Below are positions 54,703 to 64,000 of a DNA stretch of 64,000 nt, in pieces; position 1 is the stretch's first letter; each line of letters starts with the position of its first letter. The notes under the pieces were generated by a model. The model searched no databases, was not told the origin of the DNA, and saw only the letters and a list, made by a program, of their open reading frames with translations. The stretch is from Arsenophonus nilaparvatae (GTDB lineage: Bacteria; Pseudomonadota; Gammaproteobacteria; Enterobacterales; Enterobacteriaceae): assembly GCF_000757905.1 (NCBI RefSeq), contig NZ_JRLH01000002.1. One strand, 5' to 3'. A program made the position numbers and the translations under genes.

Positions 54703-55488
54703 TTGTTAGCATTACTACTTATTCCCATTTTAGTTAGCGGCTATATTATGATAGTCCTAAATCCCTATCACTACTTTAGATTACATAGGCACGATGGACA
54801 GCTTTTATACTTAAAAGTAGCTACTTATGGTACTTTTTGCCTTTTTTGCACTACGGTAATTGGTGTATTAATTAAATTCTTGTTGCCAAACTTTCATCTG
54901 ATAGATTTGATTGCAAAAAATTTTACCCTTACTGGTGATAAAAAAAATGATCATATCTATGCATTGTTAACATTATTATCAGTCACATCAATTTTATTTT
55001 CATGGATATACGTTTTTTTTGTTTGGGTAAAAAACTATATACTTGGCTATTTTTACAGTAAAAAACATTTAGCGACTTACAATAATATATGCCAAGCTAA
55101 AAATGCGAGAGTACTGAGAAAAACATTATCGAATGGTACTATTGACTGCATGTTACTTGATGCCCTTGAGTCAACACCTAAGCGTCCAGTATTAATAAAC
55201 CTCTCTTCAAAAAAGGTTTATATTGGCATTATCAGCGGATTATCCGATCCAAACGAAAAAGAAGAACCAAATAAATATATCTCTTTCTTCCCCGTTATGT
55301 CCGGTTATCGAGACAAGGATACGATGTTATTAGAATTTACAAATGTATATCCTAGCAAGATAAAAGATTTAAATATTGTTGTTTCTACTGACGAAATATC
55401 TCATATCTCTTGGTTTGATTTTAAACTCTATAATAGTGTCAATAATTCAGCAGCAAAAGAAGAAAAAAGAAACACCAAAATTAATTAA
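54703..55488 (+). CDS. Membrane protein of unknown function, second gene of the pair
   Basis: The 261-residue protein starts at a TTG (54703) with AAGGA seven bases upstream. It has an N-terminal membrane segment (residues 1-19), two more near residues 40-62 and 88-115, then a cytoplasmic C-terminal domain of about 130 residues. The latter contains RPVLINLSSKKVYIGIISGLSD and YISFFPVMSGYRDKDTMLLEFTNVY, which look like a conserved domain rather than random sequence. I recall similar unnamed proteins in proteobacteria but cannot assign a function. The gene is tightly coupled to the small basic protein before it. Confidence 0.75.
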   Translation: MLALLLIPILVSGYIMIVLNPYHYFRLHRHDGQLLYLKVATYGTFCLFCTTVIGVLIKFLLPNFHLIDLIAKNFTLTGDKKNDHIYALLTLLSVTSILFSWIYVFFVWVKNYILGYFYSKKHLATYNNICQAKNARVLRKTLSNGTIDCMLLDALESTPKRPVLINLSSKKVYIGIISGLSDPNEKEEPNKYISFFPVMSGYRDKDTMLLEFTNVYPSKIKDLNIVVSTDEISHISWFDFKLYNSVNNSAAKEEKRNTKIN

Positions 55489-56145
55489 AAATATTAGGCT
55501 TGATGGTATCTATTTTGTCGGGTAAGCAGACTATTAAATTAATTATAAAATGAGTAGCAAAAATATAAAAAATCGTATGGATAGCTTACCTTAAGAGTAA
55601 AAATCAGTATCATAAGTTGTAATATTATAAAAAATTAGCATAGGAAATACTATAAACCAGCAGAATTAAAATAATAAATTAATTTTTTAAAAATTTTTTT
55701 AAAATTAATTTAAATAACCTAAAATATATTTTACATCTATTTTGACATTAACAAAAATAAGAGTTTTTTAATTTTATTTTTAATATAATTTAAACCAACC
55801 AAATTAGAAATATACAATTGTTTAATTATATTAATCTTTTGCCTTTATCGATAAAAATCCACATTCAATTTCTAAATTAAGCTACCGCTTCTAATACTAT
55901 ACTGTAATATTACCATGAATTTATTTAATAATATTTACGCTGGCAATATCAACTACATTAAATATAAAACTTGATTAATCTCACTCTGTAACATATTTAA
56001 ATTACAAGCAAATAATCAACCTAAACTATCTTATAGATAAGAGCAATAAAATAATCTAAAATTAATAGATATGCATAATTTATTGTTGATAGAGATATTT
56101 TGTTTATTGTTAGGTTAAAAAAAAAGGAAAAAAATAAAAAATTGC
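55489..56145. other. Very AT-rich gap
   Basis: About 650 bases with poly-A/T tracts and no supportable gene or terminator. It looks like decayed or spacer DNA. Confidence 0.5.
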
Positions 56146-56373
56146 GTGAAGATGTTATCCATTATTTGTCTCTCTCTTATTCAATCATATTCTTTTGCTA
56201 ATGAGAGCACTAACGATAAAGTCGCGGATGAATATATATATAACCAAAATGGCCCGGTTACGGTATGTCATTATAATGACAAAATTGAAGAAAAATTATG
56301 CTTTGATGAAAATGGTGTTGTCGATTATGGAGATATATATCAAAGCTACGCACTAAAACAAACCGTGAAATAA
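56146..56373 (+). CDS. Small predicted secreted protein
   Basis: The 75-residue product starts at a GTG (56146; an ATG follows two codons later) and has a signal peptide, MKMLSIICLSLIQSYSFANE, with cleavage probably after FAN or ANE. The mature part of about 56 residues is acidic, with two Cys (VTVCHYNDK and EKLCFDENG) that could form one disulfide, and a GVVDYGDIYQSY segment. The ribosome site is weak, with AAGGA some 17 bases upstream. I do not recognise the family. Confidence 0.55.
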   Translation: MKMLSIICLSLIQSYSFANESTNDKVADEYIYNQNGPVTVCHYNDKIEEKLCFDENGVVDYGDIYQSYALKQTVK

Positions 56374-56703
56374 CCACAATTAATCATAACAATATTACTT
56401 TTGAACATACCGCTATTGTGACAAGGTTAAAAATAAGAATTGTTTAATATGCTTCCTAAAATCAAATTAAAATATTAAAAAATTTCATTTACATGATTTT
56501 AAGAGATTGAGCAGCTATTTTAGACAGCAAATACTATTTTTACTAATGTGGATTAAATTGAAATCAAACCAAACGTTTCACAGGTATGTCTGTTTACTCA
56601 ATAGAACAGCGGAATAAATAGGAACTTATCTATAGAAGCACCCCAGAAATATCCCACTTACCTAAAAGGCACTGTGGGATAACTGAGTAGCTTTTGACTT
56701 AAT
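56374..56703. other. Gap between small secreted-protein gene and tRNA genes
   Basis: About 330 bases. An inverted repeat, ATCCCAC (56651) with GTGGGAT (56675-56681), lies downstream of the minus-strand tRNAs and may help end their transcript. Nothing else is seen. Confidence 0.4.
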
Positions 56704-56779
<76 letters not shown>

Positions 56780-56784
56780 GAATT

Positions 56785-56872
<88 letters not shown>

Positions 56873-57050
56873 ATGGCGCGGAATTATGGCGAAATGTGAT
56901 GACCTTGTCTAGACCTTAATATAAAAAAATACTATTTTTTTCATCGTTTGCTCAAAGTTTGATCATTAAAATTATACTATCCGAAATTACCTGTTAAAAT
57001 AATAAGACAGAATTGTTTAAATAGTAATCAACATACTAATTTTTTTCTTC

Positions 57051-59786
57051 ATGTTTAATAAAAAGGCGCCTCTTCTACCAATGGATTATAAACAACCAAC
57101 CTTACAACTTTCATCGCTAACCCGCTTTTTTATAATGTTTATCAGCTCGCTTGTATTATTGTTATTTCTATTTGCCTACAATTACTTTCATAATTGGATC
57201 AATAATAGTCAAAATTCGCTCAGTAACATCACTAAACAACTTGAATATGAAATTGAAGATTACCGTTATTACGCAAGTCAACTCTATTACATTGCAAACG
57301 ATGGCGGGGATGAAACTAAGAGTGATACCCCCTTACCCATAAAATTGCGCCCTGATATTTTTTGGATCAATAACTACGAGCGTCATGTCGATGCCATTAT
57401 TTTTGGCAGGCAAAATAATACTAATATTAATCTGGCCTATAAACTATCTAACTATATGGGCATAATCTGGGGAGCTAAAAATGAATACAGCTCGATGTAC
57501 TATCTCAATGGTCCTGATAATACACTTTTGCTGGTAACTACCCATTCGATATTAAAACCAGAGATTCGCTATAAAGAGAGTTATTTAACTTTAACCGCAG
57601 AAGAAAAACGCTCTGAGATGTTGACATTATCATCGGCTATAGACAAACGAGAAAGCTTGTCAAATATTCAACGTACGCGCCCTGATAATTCATACTATTA
57701 TACTTACCGCACAATGTTCAACTCACCAGGCCAATTGACTACCATTATAACTTTTGAATTACCAATAAATTTATTACTCTCAAAAAATATTAATCCTGAA
57801 TACTTATCAATTACCTTTTCAAATGACATAATACACAACAATGGAAACCTAGTTGATATTGAATTTAATGGTCTCTCACTACAATTTACCCAACCCATTC
57901 CTGGAACAACTTACCGGCTAGTATATCAATTACCAATTAAAGATATCTTGTGGGATCTTTTATATAATAATTTGTGGGCCATAATCGCCATTTGTTTTTT
58001 TACAACCATCTCTATTGTTGGCAGCTTGTATATCAGGACACGCTTTGTTGCCCCTAACCAAAATATGTTTCACGAGATACAAATTACAAACACAATTAGC
58101 AACTATATTATTTCAAATATTCCTATTGGTTTTCTACTTTATAATTTCACAACCAATCGCAAAATTATGAGTAATGGAATAGCTGAATTACTTTTACCCC
58201 ATATGGACTTGATACGTATTCGTGACATGGCAATCCAGCATCATGGGGCTATTCAAATTTCAATTGAAGATACTATTTATGAAATAAAATTACTTAATAA
58301 TCAATTATTAGATAATACTTATATGTTTTTTATTCATGATCAAGATAAAGAAGCACTAACAAACAAGAAATTACTAATGGCTAAACATGAGCATGAAAAA
58401 AATATTCAAGTCCGACGCTCGATGTTGTCTAACATGTGTAAAGAGATCCATACTCCCATTATAGAAATTAATAGTCTTATTAACCAAATCAAACAAACCT
58501 CTGATGAGCACAACATAAAATATTTAATTAATGAATCATTAATTAGAACACATTATATTGTTAACTGGATAGATAATATTGCTTTACTTAATACCATTGA
58601 ATCTGGTGAATGGAAATTAGAGCAACCAAATGAATTTAAACCTGTCTCAATCGCTGAAATGATGAATAAAATACTAAAAGAAAAAACATCACTGCTTATC
58701 AACAAAGGACTTTCACTTTACTATCATAATAATTTAAATCATGAACAACATATCACCACAAATAATAACGCTTTATTTAAAATAATTTCACTTCTATTAA
58801 GTTATTCAATCAATACAACTAATTTTGGCAAAATTACTGTCATATTAAACTATGCAACTAAACGACTATCTCTCGAGATCATTGATAGCGGTATAGGACT
58901 TAATGCTATGGATCTGGCAAATATCCACATGCCTTTTGCTAGTTCAACAAATAATGACGGAACCCTATCCAATTCAGGAATGACATTTTATCTATGTCAT
59001 CAGCTATGTTACCGTATGAAAGGTGAATTTTTCATAAAAAGTAAAGTTGGAATCGGTTCTCATTATACAGTGACATTGCCCTTAGAATTAGAAAATGAAC
59101 AAAGTTCCAAGTCATTACCACTTCTTGATGGTATTAATATACTTCATGATATTAGAAATCCTGAAATTCATAAAATTATCCAGCAGCATTTAATGACTTA
59201 TGGAGCTAATTATTCTGATATGGCTAAAAATAATTGTCATTCATCCTATGATTTATTTATAACTGATCATAAAACAGAATATAATAAACCGACAATTTAC
59301 CTTGTTGATAATATTATTAATTATAGAGTAGTAAAACAAAATTTGATAAAATGTAATTTCAATTTTAATGATGAACTTATTAATGCAATTTCTATCTTAA
59401 TCGAAGATAATTTGATTACGGAGCAAGAATCAACCGATAAATCAATATTTACTATCATCAATCATAACAATAATTCAAACCTTATAATCCTTGAGGATTA
59501 TAAAAAAGAGCTTTCTGATAGTGACTATCGTAATTTATTCCTTACTACAGTACCTATAGATATTAATAAGCTGTATACTAACCAAGAAAAAGGTAACTTA
59601 AAAAAACTAAAAGATATAGCACATAGACTAAAAGGTGTTTTTGCTATGCTGAACTTTGAGCTTCTTAAAAAAGCATGTGAGCAATTAGAACAGCACATAG
59701 CAGATAATAATGAATTTGAGATTTTAAATAGCATTAGAGATATTGATATCTTTATCAAAAAACTAATGCCAGAGGGCAACCAATAA
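57051..59786 (+). CDS. rcsD: RcsD phosphotransferase of the Rcs envelope-stress relay
   Basis: RcsD passes phosphate from RcsC to RcsB and is the point where IgaA acts. The 911-residue protein has an N-terminal membrane segment (about residues 27-47), a periplasmic domain, a second membrane segment near residue 310, a degenerate HisKA/HATPase region (no phospho-acceptor His box), a short RcsD-ABL-like region and a C-terminal HPt domain with His858 in IAHRLKGVFAML. It is slightly longer than E. coli RcsD (890). rcsB begins one base past its stop. Confidence 0.95.
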   Translation: MFNKKAPLLPMDYKQPTLQLSSLTRFFIMFISSLVLLLFLFAYNYFHNWINNSQNSLSNITKQLEYEIEDYRYYASQLYYIANDGGDETKSDTPLPIKLRPDIFWINNYERHVDAIIFGRQNNTNINLAYKLSNYMGIIWGAKNEYSSMYYLNGPDNTLLLVTTHSILKPEIRYKESYLTLTAEEKRSEMLTLSSAIDKRESLSNIQRTRPDNSYYYTYRTMFNSPGQLTTIITFELPINLLLSKNINPEYLSITFSNDIIHNNGNLVDIEFNGLSLQFTQPIPGTTYRLVYQLPIKDILWDLLYNNLWAIIAICFFTTISIVGSLYIRTRFVAPNQNMFHEIQITNTISNYIISNIPIGFLLYNFTTNRKIMSNGIAELLLPHMDLIRIRDMAIQHHGAIQISIEDTIYEIKLLNNQLLDNTYMFFIHDQDKEALTNKKLLMAKHEHEKNIQVRRSMLSNMCKEIHTPIIEINSLINQIKQTSDEHNIKYLINESLIRTHYIVNWIDNIALLNTIESGEWKLEQPNEFKPVSIAEMMNKILKEKTSLLINKGLSLYYHNNLNHEQHITTNNNALFKIISLLLSYSINTTNFGKITVILNYATKRLSLEIIDSGIGLNAMDLANIHMPFASSTNNDGTLSNSGMTFYLCHQLCYRMKGEFFIKSKVGIGSHYTVTLPLELENEQSSKSLPLLDGINILHDIRNPEIHKIIQQHLMTYGANYSDMAKNNCHSSYDLFITDHKTEYNKPTIYLVDNIINYRVVKQNLIKCNFNFNDELINAISILIEDNLITEQESTDKSIFTIINHNNNSNLIILEDYKKELSDSDYRNLFLTTVPIDINKLYTNQEKGNLKKLKDIAHRLKGVFAMLNFELLKKACEQLEQHIADNNEFEILNSIRDIDIFIKKLMPEGNQ

Positions 59787-59787
59787 A

Positions 59788-60435
59788 ATGAATAACCTTA
59801 ATGTCATTATCGCTGATGATCATCCTATTGTACTATTTGGTATACGAAAATCTCTTGAGCAAATCGAGGGAATTAATTTGGTTGGTCAATTTGAAGATTC
59901 CACATCTCTTATCAATAATATAGCCAAACTTAAAGCAGATATTCTAATTACTGATCTTTCGATGCCCGGTGATAAATACGGTGATGGAATTACATTAATT
60001 AAATACATTAAGCGCCACTACCCTAACCTATCAATAATAGTCCTTACCATGAATAATAATCCCGCAATACTCAGTGCTGTGTTAGATTTAGATATCGAAG
60101 GCATCGTATTGAAACAAGGCGCTCCTGCTGACTTACCAAAGGCATTATCAGCTTTACAAAAAGGAAAAAAATTCACTCCTGAAAATGTATCAAAATTATT
60201 GGAGAAAGTTAATGCGAATGGTTATGGCGATAAACGTTTATCGCCAAAAGAAAGTGAAGTGTTGCGCCTATTTGCGGAAGGTTTTTTAGTCACCGAAATT
60301 GCAAAAAAACTTAATCGAAGTATTAAAACAATTAGTAGCCAAAAAAAGTCGGCTATGTTAAAACTCGGTGTTGAAAATGATATAGCATTATTAAATTATC
60401 TTTCTTCAGTCACAATTGAGAAAGAAATTAACTAG
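59788..60435 (+). CDS. rcsB: Response regulator RcsB
   Basis: RcsB is the output regulator of the Rcs relay. It controls capsule, flagella, envelope and acid-stress genes, alone or with partners such as RcsA. The 215-residue protein has a receiver domain with Asp11/Asp12 and the phospho-acceptor Asp56 in LITDLSMPG, and a C-terminal LuxR-type HTH (RLSPKESEVLRLFAEGFLVTEIAKKLNRSIKTISSQKKSAMLKLG). It is tightly linked to rcsD; a terminator-like hairpin lies between it and the convergent rcsC. Confidence 0.97.
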   Translation: MNNLNVIIADDHPIVLFGIRKSLEQIEGINLVGQFEDSTSLINNIAKLKADILITDLSMPGDKYGDGITLIKYIKRHYPNLSIIVLTMNNNPAILSAVLDLDIEGIVLKQGAPADLPKALSALQKGKKFTPENVSKLLEKVNANGYGDKRLSPKESEVLRLFAEGFLVTEIAKKLNRSIKTISSQKKSAMLKLGVENDIALLNYLSSVTIEKEIN

Positions 60436-60451
60436 TAATATGATACAAATA

Positions 60452-60503
60452 AAAAACTGATTGATCCTAATCTTATGGGCAATGAATAAGGTTAATCGGT
60501 TTT
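60452..60503. terminator. Hairpin between convergent rcsB and rcsC
   Basis: An imperfect inverted repeat (AAAACTGATTGATCCTAATC against GTTAATCGGTTTT-side sequence) lies between the two stop codons, flanked by A and T runs. It could end both transcripts. Confidence 0.55.
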
Positions 60504-60551
60504 CCATCCTGTTTTTATAAATTAATAATCATTTGAATATTAAAATAGTAT

Positions 60552-63410
60552 TTAATCATTATTTTCTTGTGTTGCTAATATACTAACATCGCAACACTTC
60601 AATAGCGATTGCTTTAATTTTTTTAATGTAACCGGTTTGGATAGACAGTCATCCATTCCTACACTTAAGCAACGCTGCTTTTCTTCTGCCATGGCATTAG
60701 CCGTTAAAGCAACAATCGGTATCGCATAACCTTCTTCTCTAATTAACTTTGTCAAACCATAGCCATCGAGATTAGGCATATTTACATCTGTCAAAACGAT
60801 ATCTATATTATTTTGTCGAACATAATCCAAAGCGATTAGCCCATCTTCAGCAAGTACTATATTAAAGCCTATTAATTTCAGCTGATCAGCCAGTAAACTC
60901 CGATTAATTGGATGATCATCAACAATCAATACCGTTAGAAAACATAATTTTTTATCTGGTAGCGACATTATTGAAGATGGATTAACAACCTCTTGCTCAC
61001 CATTTTCCATCACTAACTGATCAATAAAACCATCTAATTTATCAAGTTGGTAAGTATTATGAAACCAATCATTTTTCGCATTTTCCTGGGGTTCACCGAT
61101 AAAAGTTGAAAATAGCCTAAGTGTAAATTTGCTTTCAGCCACCAAACCTTCATAATCAGTAATAATCAAATCATATATTTTATCTTTATGGTGTTCATTG
61201 CAAACTGTCGTTATCTTAAAGCCATTGTAGTCTAAATAAGTTTGTAGATAATCTCGCAGGTGATGATTAAAAAAATACAGACCGATACGAAAATTTTGCC
61301 GATATTCTGGGTGGCGACAAACCACATATTCACTATCAAACAAAGGTAGCCTAACAGTAAAACTACTACCTATACCAACCTGGCTGTTAACTTCAATATC
61401 GCCATCCATTAAGTTAATTAATTTTTCACAAATAGGTAACCCCAAACCAGTGCCCTGGGAAAAACTCTCATTATTAACTTTAATCTGAAAGAAAGGATCA
61501 AAAAGTTGCATTAATATATTATCAGGCATACCAATCCCCGTATCCCTAATTTCAATATAAATATAAAAATCTCTTATGAAAATATTTAACAGAATAAAAC
61601 CAGTTTTTGTAAATTTAATCGCATTACTGAGAATATTAGAAACAATTTGCTGTACTCGAACCGAATCGGCATTAATAATATCGGGCACATTAGGATCAAT
61701 ATAGTAATAAATCGAAAGACCCTTTTTACCTATCAGCGGAATATAATTAGAAATAATAAATGAGAAAACTTCACGACAATTAAACGGTGCTGGATCAATA
61801 TTAAGTTGCTTAGATTCAATTTTTGAAAAATCTAAAATATCATTAATTATTTTTAATAATAATGATGAAGAGTGATCCATTGTCGTCAAAAGGCGATCAG
61901 CTTGAATGGGCAATTCATAAGATTGCAATAACTCTAAATTACCAATGATGCCATAAAGTGGTGTTCGTAATTCATGGCTAACGGTTGCTAAAAACATAGA
62001 TTTGGCTTGGTTAGCCTGCTCTGATGCCTGCGCCATATTATGTAAAGATTTTTCCATCTGAACACGGGCACTAATATCAACCAAAACACAAATGGCCACT
62101 TCCTTATTTTGATAACGAGAAATAACATAACTTATTTGTAAATGGGTATGACTGGTAGTAACAACATCAATATAACTACTAGATTTATCTTGAATAATTG
62201 ATAAGATGCGGGTTTTATCATCATGGCTTAATAATCGAAAATAATCATGGGCCAATTCATTACTCAATATATTAACACCATCAACAAGACGTAAAATAAT
62301 GATACCAACCGGCGCCGACGCCACTATTTTATGATTAAATTGCTCATGTTCTTCTAAACGAATGGCATTATCTTCTGCTGGTAATAACATCTTCCTTTCT
62401 AATAGCCAGATCAAAAAAGTAATTAAAATAAATGAGATTATATTTAACAAAATGCCGTTTATAATTGACAGCTTAAATTCATTAAGAATATCACTAATAG
62501 GTACAGAAAAAACAACACTTAATAACGAAGGTAGTAAGCGGTTTTTATAAATTAATCGACTAAAATCATTATCATAGCCGAAATGAAAGTTTTCTAACTG
62601 ATAAACATAATCATCAGATCTTAAATTACTATCATACGGAAAATGTAATACTAATCTATTATTTGCATTTAAAACGAAGGTACTAATTGGCCTTTCATAG
62701 CGTAAATTAAATTGCTCCAAGCGTATTGAACGTTCCAAACCAATTAGACCAATCAAAGTCCCTTTATCATAAATAGGCGCTAATATGTAGAAAGAGCCAT
62801 TATCAGTTCCCGACGCTGGTGTGATCCAATAAATATTTTGCTCTCTGCCTTGTGCCCTCAAGCTCATATAAGCCCGCATATTTTCATGGATTATTTTTTT
62901 AAACGATTGAAGACTGGTAGTACTGTTTCGGATAGCCAAATCAATCATGCAGTTACTTTCTGGGCCAACAATAAAAACCGTTTTTAAACCTTGTGGTGGC
63001 ACAATATTATTTCGCCAAAAAGAGAATAATTGATTAAATGCGACTAAGTAACTCTTTGATGTTTCATGCAATTTGCTACAATCAGCATCTGCCGTTAGGG
63101 GTAAGTAGGTGAAATTAAGTTGTTTTGGCAAGACAGGCGTATAATTAGGATCTTGCGCTAATTTTTCGATATGGCTATCTACCATATATTGGATTGATCG
63201 CAGAGTTTTATCCGTATAATGCACATATTCAACCATACTGTCATAAGTAGATGAATACTGTTGATGTATATCAGATTTAACTTCATTAAAGATATTAAAT
63301 AGATAAAAAAGTGTGATTACAGCTCCCATTGCCCACAGCATAACGCCGAGAGTACGGAACAAATAACGAGAAATTTTCAATGACGTTCTAAATGAAGATA
63401 GATATCTCAA
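60552..63410 (-). CDS. rcsC: Hybrid sensor kinase RcsC
   Basis: RcsC is the inner-membrane kinase/phosphatase of the Rcs relay. The 952-residue protein has membrane segments near residues 20-42 and 315-335 flanking a periplasmic domain. A PAS-like region (FNHKIVASAPVGIIILR) follows, then HisKA with His in FLATVSHELRTPLYGIIGNLELL, an HATPase_c domain (VQQIVSNILSNAIKFT, IRDTGIGM, GTGLGLPICEKLI), the RcsC-specific ABL domain, and a receiver domain with Asp in IVLTDVNMPNLDGYGL. The length agrees with E. coli (949). Confidence 0.97.
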   Translation of the reverse strand: MRYLSSFRTSLKISRYLFRTLGVMLWAMGAVITLFYLFNIFNEVKSDIHQQYSSTYDSMVEYVHYTDKTLRSIQYMVDSHIEKLAQDPNYTPVLPKQLNFTYLPLTADADCSKLHETSKSYLVAFNQLFSFWRNNIVPPQGLKTVFIVGPESNCMIDLAIRNSTTSLQSFKKIIHENMRAYMSLRAQGREQNIYWITPASGTDNGSFYILAPIYDKGTLIGLIGLERSIRLEQFNLRYERPISTFVLNANNRLVLHFPYDSNLRSDDYVYQLENFHFGYDNDFSRLIYKNRLLPSLLSVVFSVPISDILNEFKLSIINGILLNIISFILITFLIWLLERKMLLPAEDNAIRLEEHEQFNHKIVASAPVGIIILRLVDGVNILSNELAHDYFRLLSHDDKTRILSIIQDKSSSYIDVVTTSHTHLQISYVISRYQNKEVAICVLVDISARVQMEKSLHNMAQASEQANQAKSMFLATVSHELRTPLYGIIGNLELLQSYELPIQADRLLTTMDHSSSLLLKIINDILDFSKIESKQLNIDPAPFNCREVFSFIISNYIPLIGKKGLSIYYYIDPNVPDIINADSVRVQQIVSNILSNAIKFTKTGFILLNIFIRDFYIYIEIRDTGIGMPDNILMQLFDPFFQIKVNNESFSQGTGLGLPICEKLINLMDGDIEVNSQVGIGSSFTVRLPLFDSEYVVCRHPEYRQNFRIGLYFFNHHLRDYLQTYLDYNGFKITTVCNEHHKDKIYDLIITDYEGLVAESKFTLRLFSTFIGEPQENAKNDWFHNTYQLDKLDGFIDQLVMENGEQEVVNPSSIMSLPDKKLCFLTVLIVDDHPINRSLLADQLKLIGFNIVLAEDGLIALDYVRQNNIDIVLTDVNMPNLDGYGLTKLIREEGYAIPIVALTANAMAEEKQRCLSVGMDDCLSKPVTLKKLKQSLLKCCDVSILATQENND

Positions 63411-63507
63411 ACACTGTCCTAACTATAAAAGAAGTGTATCAATGATAAAGCATATACGATAAGCGGAATAATAAAAAGTTATCACTAATAATGAATTGAC
63501 ATAAAGT

Positions 63508-63534
63508 GTAAAAACGGGCACCTACTTGTGCCCG
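63508..63534 (-). terminator. gyrA terminator
   Basis: CGGGCAC at 63515-63521 pairs with GTGCCCG at 63528-63534. On the minus strand the stem is followed by TTTTTAC. It lies about 20 bases past the gyrA stop. Confidence 0.88.
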
Positions 63535-63553
63535 CTCAGATAAAACTAATTTA

Positions 63554-64000
63554 TCACTCATTAAGCGAAAGATTTTCTACGTTATTGATATCAGGCTCTA
63601 CTTTTACGCTGATTGTATCTTCTGTTAACGTTTGGTTATCATCTTCCTCTTCTTCAGGATCAACAACGCGTTGTAAACCAACTACTTTTTCATCTTCAGC
63701 AGTACGAATCAAAGTGACACCCTGAGTATTTCTACCGACAATGCTAACCTCTGCAACTCGGGTACGCACCAAGGTACCAGCATCCGTGATCATCATGATT
63801 TGATCAGTTTTTTCTACCTGAATTGCTCCGACCACATTACCATTACGTTCACTAACCTTAATGGAAATAACACCTTGAGTAGCTCGAGATTTTGTTGGGT
63901 ATTCACTCTGCTCGGTTCGTTTTCCATAACCATTTTCTGTAACGGTTAAAATATCACCTTCACCACGGGGTACAATCAGCGAAACGACCTTATCGCCAGC
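63554..64000 (-). CDS. gyrA: DNA gyrase subunit A, C-terminal end (partial)
   Basis: The last 149 codons of gyrA are present; the rest lies beyond the right edge. They cover the final blades of the DNA-wrapping beta-pinwheel (SLIVPRGEGDILTVTENGYGKRTEQ, TQGVISIKVSERNGNVVGAIQVE, MMITDAGTLVRTRVAEVSIVGRNTQGVTLIRT). The acidic tail EEEEDDNQTL modulates wrapping in E. coli GyrA. It lies next to rcsC, as in E. coli. The quinolone-resistance region is outside the window. Confidence 0.97.
   Translation of the reverse strand, partial: AGDKVVSLIVPRGEGDILTVTENGYGKRTEQSEYPTKSRATQGVISIKVSERNGNVVGAIQVEKTDQIMMITDAGTLVRTRVAEVSIVGRNTQGVTLIRTAEDEKVVGLQRVVDPEEEEDDNQTLTEDTISVKVEPDINNVENLSLNE

Overview
The window looks like chromosome from a low-GC, AT-rich member of Enterobacterales. 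Blocks match the Escherichia coli order closely: ycfP-nagZ-thiK-lpoB-hinT / tatD-holB-tmk-mltG-pabC-fabF-acpP-fabG-fabD-fabH-plsX-rpmF-yceD / maf-rluC-rne; tmaR-sbcB-plaP; lysP-yeiE-yeiH-nfo; mepS-yejG-bcr-rsuA-radD-rplY-yejK-yejL-pbgA-proL; rcsD-rcsB-rcsC-gyrA. Low GC, gene decay, lost intervening genes and a large animal-cell-directed toxin point to an insect-associated member of the Morganellaceae. Arsenophonus is my best guess; this is inference, not an identification.

Layout. 1-3818 (minus) is the N-terminal 1272 codons of a giant toxin that runs off the window edge. It has a YopT-like C58 cysteine protease domain and then a TcdA/TcdB-like C80 autoprocessing domain. 4072-8433 holds cell-wall recycling and small housekeeping genes (ycfP, nagZ, thiK, lpoB, hinT, tatD). 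8445-18369 is the replication, fatty-acid and phospholipid operon run (holB to yceD), all minus. It carries two unusual lesions: a heptanucleotide tandem repeat that shifts the frame at the FabF C-terminus, and a one-base frameshift in plsX. 18512-26924 has maf, rluC, rne with its 5' UTR sensor element, an SDR-like protein, tmaR and sbcB. 27032-28616 is the putrescine permease gene plaP, preceded by an undescribed 71-codon ORF that overlaps its start.

28893-34050 is an iron/siderophore uptake cluster (TonB receptor, ATPase, FecCD-type permease, binding protein) with a Fur-like box. 34238-38953 is lysP-yeiE-yeiH-nfo. 39338-41306 is an Mtr-type tryptophan permease and efpL. 42668-51947 is the mepS-to-proL block. 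51948-54470 is a decayed region in which the tRNA-Pro 3' end and its terminator are duplicated about 1.5 kb away, enclosing gene fragments. 54483-56373 has an unrecognised two-gene unit and a small secreted protein. tRNA-Thr and tRNA-Ser (minus) and the Rcs phosphorelay (rcsD, rcsB, rcsC) lead to the 3' end of gyrA at the right edge.

The most promising material for new biology is the toxin with its second, degenerate C80-like segment; the fabF repeat tract, which could act as a phase-variable switch; and the plaP leader ORF.
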